Assembly (NCBI RefSeq): GCF_020595055.1
Contig: NZ_JAJDOO010000028.1
Span: forward strand, 1-63,555
Length of the DNA stretch: 63,555 bases
Direction: 5' to 3'
Source of the DNA: Desulfosporosinus shakirovi
GTDB taxonomy: Bacteria > Bacillota > Desulfitobacteriia > Desulfitobacteriales > Desulfitobacteriaceae
The translations under genes were made by a program, and so were the position numbers. Below, in pieces: positions 59,567-63,555 of this stretch. The notes under the pieces were generated by a model. The model was not told the DNA's origin. It did no database searches and was given only the letters and a program-made list of their open reading frames with translations. Numbering within the stretch: position 1 is the stretch's first letter; the number at the start of each line of letters is the position of its first letter.

Positions 59567-59979
59567 AATATGATCCCCCTTCGCAGTAAGCTAATCCAAA
59601 CACTGATAATTTCATTCAGTATTAATCCAAGTGTATTTGAATCTCCATATGAATTTCCTATCTATGACCAGTTAAATATCAGCATAACTAACATCTGTAT
59701 CCACATAAACCACCCAATTATAAGGCTTTGACTCTATAATACAAAGTAGCACATTACCTTCAGCATTACTGTCGTTGACTTGACAAATCATTTGTCGTTT
59801 TTTCGACAAAACTCTACTAAGTGTTGTCCAAGAAATTTCATATTCAGAATCGCATTCCGAATTTAAGCTGCACCCAGGTGAATATCTTCCTGGAGTACCT
59901 TGACAAAAGCTTCAGGCGGGCGCAGTCCTCCGGAGGAGTCCCCTGAAAAAATATGTAAGATGGCAAAATATCTTTTCCA
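59567..59979. other. Intergenic region, former target gene missing
   Basis: Contains the LysR upstream region, a small stem TTTGTCG/CGACAAA (about 59790-59812) and coding-like debris at about 59870-59960. No intact gene. Confidence 0.4.
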
Positions 59980-60285
59980 ATGTTCGGGAATGAAGACAAA
60001 AGAAGGGGGCTAACGGAGGCCAAGGCCCTGCTCAAGTATGGAGAGTGGGGCAAGTGGCTGGAGGAGTCGGTGGATTTCTCCCAGAGCAGGGCCAATAAAC
60101 TGATGCGTATCTTCAAAGAGTACAGAGACAGACAGCCTAGCGCCTCAAATTCGGATTCGGATCCGAATTTGAGGCGCTAGGCTGTGCTTATTTTAAGGAT
60201 CCTAAAGGAGGACCGGGCGCAATTCATCATTGATATGGATATCGAGGGAATGACCAACAGTTATCGGACTCAAGGAGCAAAATAA
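59980..60285 (+). pseudogene. DUF3102-family gene remnant, copy B
   Basis: Frame 59980 reads RRGLTEAKALLKYGEWGKWL, EESVDFSQSRANKLMRIFKE, a linker, TAG (60178), then in the same frame LKEDRAQFIIDMDIEG and TAA at 60283-60285. N-terminus is truncated. Same family as copy A at 40811-41149 and, like it, with a palindrome in the linker. Confidence 0.75.
60132..60185. repeat. 54-nt near-perfect palindrome in the DUF3102 linker, copy B
   Basis: ACAGCCTAGCGCCTCAAATT plus CGGAT (60132-60156) pairs exactly with 60161-60185 around TCGG. It lies between the IFKEY block and the ALLG-like block, matching the position of the palindrome in copy A. Confidence 0.75.
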
Positions 60286-60383
60286 AGGTAAATACATATT
60301 GTTAGGCGAATAATAATCTGACTATTAGTAGATTAAGCGTAGGAATGATTGCTAGTCTTTTATAAATGAGAGGGAGTGTCGGT

Positions 60384-60878
60384 TTGCTAATCAGAAAAGC
60401 AAAGTATGAGGATTTAGATATAATCATAGAAATATTTAAGAATGCTATTAAGCTAATGAACGACAACAATATTAACCAATGGGATGACCTTTACCCGACT
60501 ACGACAGATCTTGAACAAGACGTATTAAATGGACAAATGTTTGTTGGAATTAAAGATGGCGAAATAGCTTCAGCCTTAGTGATTAATAATGAATGTGAAG
60601 AAGAGTATAAGAATGGCAACTGGAGATATGACAATGACAAGTTTGCTGTTATACATCGACTGTGTGTTAACCCAATCTACCAAAATAACAAAATTGGGAA
60701 AGACACTATGGTAAAGATAGAAGAGATATTGAAGACAGAGGGAATTCAATCTATAAGATTAGACACGTTTTCTCTAAATCCATATGCCTTAAAAATGTAT
60801 CAAACTCTTGGATATCAAAAGGTTGGAGAAGTAAAGTGGAGAAAAGGGTTATTTTATTTACTTGAGAAGGAATTATAA
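60384..60878 (+). CDS. GNAT-family N-acetyltransferase
   Basis: A 164-aa acetyltransferase: N-terminal LIRKAKYEDLDIIIEIF, central VIHRLCVNPIYQNNKIG with the acetyl-CoA loop QNNKIGKDTM, and SIRLDTFSLNPYALKMYQTLG near the end. An in-frame ATG at 60366 lies in the ribosome site GAGGGAG; TTG 60384 is better spaced. AT-rich relative to neighbours, which may indicate transfer. Acceptor unknown. Confidence 0.82.
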   Translation: MLIRKAKYEDLDIIIEIFKNAIKLMNDNNINQWDDLYPTTTDLEQDVLNGQMFVGIKDGEIASALVINNECEEEYKNGNWRYDNDKFAVIHRLCVNPIYQNNKIGKDTMVKIEEILKTEGIQSIRLDTFSLNPYALKMYQTLGYQKVGEVKWRKGLFYLLEKEL

Positions 60879-61044
60879 AGGACTTTTTGTTTAACATTAT
60901 TCTGATACCACCCAGGAAGATGATAATAACACCAGCGTTTTGCGATTAGAAGGCTGGGGTGCTATTATCATAACTTCTTTACCCCAAAATATGAGACAAT
61001 ATGAATGTAATAACCAGACTTCGGGAATTCGCGTGACTTTCCAA

Positions 61045-61259
61045 TACTGGGCAATGGGAATTGTCTTAGGATCAATCATTTCAGTCTTTGGAAAACAAAA
61101 AATTCACCGATTATTTAGCGTCCTGCAAAACAAAAAAACTTGGGGGACTTGGGGTGATCCTTGCCAGCGTGCAGGGGATCGCCTCTCCTCTCTGCATGTA
61201 TGGAACGATACCCATTGCCGCTTCCTTTTCGGAAAAGGGCAATACCGGAATTCTCAAAG
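61045..61259 (+). pseudogene. Frameshifted remnant of an ArsP-like permease
   Basis: One frame gives YWAMGIVLGSIISVFGKQKI, then after a frameshift another gives KKLGGLGVILASVQGIASPL and CMYGTIPIAASFSEKG, the signature loop of PF03773 predicted permeases. Both ends are missing and it runs directly into an RHS fragment. Confidence 0.65.
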
Positions 61260-61432
61260 AATCCTTATCTTTATAGAGAATATAGAGCTGATATTGAGAC
61301 TGGATTGTATTATTTGCAGAGTCGGTATTATAGTCCTGAGTGGGGAAGGTTTATTAATGCGTACGCTTTAGGCGGAAAAGTCGGAGACTTGCTAAGTCAT
61401 AATGTATTTGCTGTAAACATAAATTCATTTGA
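61260..61432 (+). pseudogene. RHS repeat-associated core remnant
   Basis: NPYLYREYRADIETGLYYLQ and SRYYSPEWGRFINAYALGG are the hallmark of the RHS core that precedes the variable toxin tip. Only this block remains, in frame with the preceding permease scrap. Confidence 0.8.
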
Positions 61433-61457
61433 CGATCGTCACTGTATATGGTACTAT
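61429..61457 (+). promoter_or_regulatory. hicAB promoter
   Basis: TTGACG (61429-61434), 17-bp spacer, TACTAT (61452-61457), directly followed by AGGAGGTG. The short leader would be about 15 nt. Confidence 0.65.
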
Positions 61458-61477
61458 GCATATAGGAGGTGAAACGG

Positions 61478-61732
61478 TTGAGTAAGCTTAAAAAGTTACT
61501 TGAGAAAATAAAGAATAACCCCCGACAAGTACGATTCGAGGAACTTGATAAGCTACTGCTACATTACGGATTTTCAAAGAGGCAGCCTTCGGGTGGATCA
61601 AGCCACTATACATACAAACTTGGTGAATCCAGATTAACTGTACCGTTCAAAAAGCCTCATATTGGTGAAGCCTACGTTGAGTTAGCACTTAATGCTTTAA
61701 AAGGAGTGATAGACGATGAACAAGACGCTTGA
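61478..61732 (+). CDS. hicA: HicA-family mRNA interferase toxin
   Basis: An 84-aa double-stranded-RNA-binding-fold toxin. VRFEELDKLLLHYGFSKR leads to GGSSHYTYK, whose His43 is the catalytic residue in HicA toxins; LTVPFKKPHIGEAYV follows. An in-frame GTG at 61469 lies inside AGGAGGTG, so TTG 61478 is chosen. Overlaps hicB by 17 bp. N-terminal extension of about 15 basic residues is longer than in the shortest HicA proteins. Confidence 0.85.
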   Translation: MSKLKKLLEKIKNNPRQVRFEELDKLLLHYGFSKRQPSGGSSHYTYKLGESRLTVPFKKPHIGEAYVELALNALKGVIDDEQDA

Positions 61733-62072
61733 TTATTATATGGGTTTACCGTATAGCATAACGCTTCATCCATCTTCTGAAGGCGGTTATGCTGTAGCGA
61801 TTCCGGAACTGCCTGGTTGCATTACTCAAGCTGATACCGCCAATGAAGCACTGGCCATGATCGAGGACGCCAAAAAATGCTGGTTGGAGTCTTGTATCGA
61901 GGATGGCGTCGAAATTCCTGAGCCTACTAGAGATGACTACTCAGGAAAATTTAATGTACGGGTCCCAAAGAGTCTCCATAGACATTTATCAGAACTCGCC
62001 AAAAAGGAAAATATAAGTCTTAATCAATTAATCCTTTATCATCTTTCGAGGAGTGCCGGATTTAAAGGTTAA
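61716..62072 (+). CDS. hicB: HicB-family antitoxin
   Basis: A 118-aa antitoxin: partial RNase-H-like domain YSITLHPSSEGGYAVAIPEL, PGCITQADTANEALAMIEDA, then a ribbon-helix-helix DNA-binding end KFNVRVPKSLHRHLSELAKK and NISLNQLIL. It should neutralise HicA and repress its own promoter. Start is coupled to the end of hicA. Confidence 0.9.
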   Translation: MNKTLDYYMGLPYSITLHPSSEGGYAVAIPELPGCITQADTANEALAMIEDAKKCWLESCIEDGVEIPEPTRDDYSGKFNVRVPKSLHRHLSELAKKENISLNQLILYHLSRSAGFKG

Positions 62073-63176
62073 TGAATTGGAGCGGGGCCGTTGCAAAACG
62101 AACAGAGTTGGATTTACTAAAGAGGTTCCGGTGCTATTGGAGCAACTTGAGGACTTGCTTAAAGGAGTTTAACCTTGAGGCAGGGAGGAAGACAAAGACA
62201 AAATCTTATACCTTATATTCACTACAATCGCTAATTAGTTAGAATTCAGTATAGAGTAAAATAGCGTAAATCTTGGAGGTAATTAATGGAAATGTGATTC
62301 CAATTAGAATTATATACGATTTATAAGTATCGAAATATTTTAGTACGAGAGAAAATCATTTAAACTTTAAAACGTGTCGAATCGTCTTCGTTTAATTGGT
62401 CAACATTGCTTTTTAATGTCAGGGGATTTTCTATTTCGTTAGATTTGACCTTAGTGAGTCGTTTAGGACCTATGACCTTGGTTCTCTTAGTTTAAGTGGA
62501 ATCTTATACTAGCCTCATATCGCGTTAGAGCCTTACAGAGCCCCTAGAGGGGTGGTTTTAGGACTGATTACAAGTCAACAGACTCTACACGATACAACTA
62601 TAGAATTTTTAAGTAATTATTCTCTAAATGAAAAACTGTACTTGACATTACTGAGTAAAGAAAACTCCAGCATATATTTCGAATTGCACCAGGGTTGTAG
62701 AATGTTAAATAAGAAAACGCACATTGTAATAATAGCCCAATAACCTTGATTCTAGCAAAATCAAGGTTATTGGGCTATTTTAGGCTACTCCACTAGGGAA
62801 TTAAATATTATACTTTACATAATATCTATTTCATCTAATCCTCAAAATAGGGGAAGGGGCCTCAAAGCCGCTTGTAGTACGGATCTTAGATAAACGTTTT
62901 ATTCTACTACTACGTGTTAAATGTGAATTATGCGCATACTCTCCATTTCAAGAGCAAATTTTCAAAAAGAGAAAGTAAGTTTTCTGAAAGTAATGAGGAT
63001 TTCATAGAAAATGCTTATTTAGTATAACCCAATGATATTGAATGTATATCGACCAAACAGTTTTGAAAATCAAGTAATAACTTAGGGGGAACTTCAACTA
63101 AACGCAGTGGTCTGCAATGTAAACCAAACTCCTGGAATCGTTTGTAAAGCAACGACCTAACCTACCTTATAATGAT
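62073..63176. other. 1.1-kb gap without a supported gene
   Basis: AT-rich. A short tail VPVLLEQLEDLLKGV (to about 62171) is gene debris. A frame at 62552-62743 is open, but its end lies in the terminator AATAGCCCAATAACCTTGAT with its complement (62731-62779), and it has no recognisable family. Nothing else is supported. Confidence 0.4.
62731..62779. terminator. Bidirectional hairpin terminator
   Basis: Twenty-one-nt arms 62731-62751 and 62759-62779 around a 7-nt loop; A-rich upstream and TTTT downstream. Confidence 0.7.
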
Positions 63177-63229
63177 GAGATAGGAAATCAGAACGAACAG
63201 GTAAGCTGTCCGTTCTGATTTCCTATCTC
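63177..63229. terminator. Hairpin overlapping the integrase 3' end
   Basis: GAGATAGGAAATCAGAACG (63177-63195) pairs exactly with 63211-63229, with inner ACAG/CTGT pairing. The right arm contains the recombinase stop codon. Confidence 0.7.
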
Positions 63230-63555
63230 TTATATTTTTCATATTGCTTTTTACGAAGTTTATGAGAACTCCTCGCATAAACTTCGATGTGTCTTGGGTT
63301 TTTAATTCCCATTAGAGTACCAATAACTTGGGTAGAAGCCTCCTTTTCAAGTAACTTAGTTGCATAGGTATGGCGAAACATATGTGGCGATAGACGACTT
63401 AGTGGAGCAACCAATAATTTGTATTTCTTAATAATATCTTGGATACCGTTAACACTATATCGTTTTTTAGTTTGGGATAAAAATAAAGCTTTCTCATCAT
63501 TATAATGGTCTAGGAAAACTCGACAAGATTTTCTGAAAAGATAATGAACCTGATA
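63223..63555 (-). CDS. Tyrosine recombinase (phage integrase family), C-terminal part
   Basis: The last 110 residues of a site-specific recombinase; the rest lies beyond the window. LSPHMFRHTYATKLL holds the His-x-x-Arg catalytic pair and HIEVYARSS the nucleophile Tyr. The usual second His (LGH) appears as MGI, a variant that may reduce or alter activity. The frame is open to the window end. Marks the edge of a mobile or island-like region that includes hicAB. Confidence 0.82.
   Translation of the reverse strand, partial: YQVHYLFRKSCRVFLDHYNDEKALFLSQTKKRYSVNGIQDIIKKYKLLVAPLSRLSPHMFRHTYATKLLEKEASTQVIGTLMGIKNPRHIEVYARSSHKLRKKQYEKYKR

Noticed and set aside
62552-62743. 63-codon ORF as a gene
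   Set aside because: No ribosome site or family, and its end lies within a terminator hairpin.

Overview
The window looks like chromosomal DNA of a spore-forming, strictly anaerobic Firmicute, most likely of the Desulfosporosinus/Desulfitobacterium group (Peptococcaceae). That is inference from gene content: a GerA/GerC/GerB germinant receptor operon, corrinoid-dependent MttB-type methyl transfer without pyrrolysine, sigma-54 activators, a 2-hydroxyacyl-CoA dehydratase set and strong AGGAGG ribosome sites with frequent TTG/GTG starts. No rRNA, tRNA or CRISPR array was recognised. The DNA is unusually rich in gene remnants: about twenty degraded or partial genes are listed, several of them partial copies of intact genes elsewhere in the window.

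Layout. (1) 1-4.8 kb: an alpha/beta hydrolase, then a minus-strand group made of a Met/Asp-repeat lipoprotein, an OmpR-type regulator and kinase, and a single protein fusing a heme-b type membrane domain to a YedY/MsrP-like molybdoenzyme. It resembles a Gram-positive version of the Met-rich-peptide plus MsrPQ oxidant-defence systems. (2) 4.9-5.7 kb: remnants and a 40-bp perfect palindrome. (3) 5.8-19.7 kb: two sigma-54-promoted units with two sigma-54 activators. The first holds the dehydratase activator, two dehydratase subunits and a CoA-transferase. The second holds an MttB-family methyltransferase, a CaiT-like BCCT transporter, a corrinoid protein and a methylcorrinoid:tetrahydrofolate methyltransferase. 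Together they suggest uptake and catabolism of a quaternary-amine acid such as carnitine, gamma-butyrobetaine or a relative. (4) 19.9-25.3 kb: MarR regulator, ferredoxin, Uma2 nuclease, mannitol-1-phosphate dehydrogenase with a HAD phosphatase, and an unrecognised 352-aa protein.

(5) 25.6-31 kb: TetR regulator, LCM-type methyltransferase and a pair of half-ABC transporters of the IrtAB/YbtPQ type. (6) 32-35.2 kb: alkylation-damage repair (Ada-like regulator, O6-alkylguanine transferase, AlkA glycosylase, endonuclease IV-like enzyme). (7) 35.5-39.7 kb: ferritin, FMN reductase, SstT serine/threonine symporter behind a kbl remnant, a flavin-binding protein and an HxlR regulator. (8) 39.9-41.2 kb: a 27-aa holin-like type I toxin and several pseudogenes, including a DUF3102 gene with a palindrome in its linker. 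(9) 41.3-51 kb: a cell-envelope glycolipid operon (zinc phospholipase C-like protein, GT28 glycosyltransferase, UDP-galactopyranose mutase, two GT2 enzymes, flippase-like protein), followed by a two-component system and an AAA ATPase; duplication scars lie at both ends.

(10) 51.7-55.8 kb: germinant receptor operon with a small two-helix subunit. (11) 56-60.9 kb: two small secreted proteins, a HAD phosphatase, a LysR regulator, a second DUF3102 pseudogene and a GNAT acetyltransferase. (12) 60.9-63.5 kb: permease and RHS scars, a HicAB toxin-antitoxin pair and the C-terminal part of a tyrosine recombinase running off the window, which together look like the edge of a mobile or plastic region.
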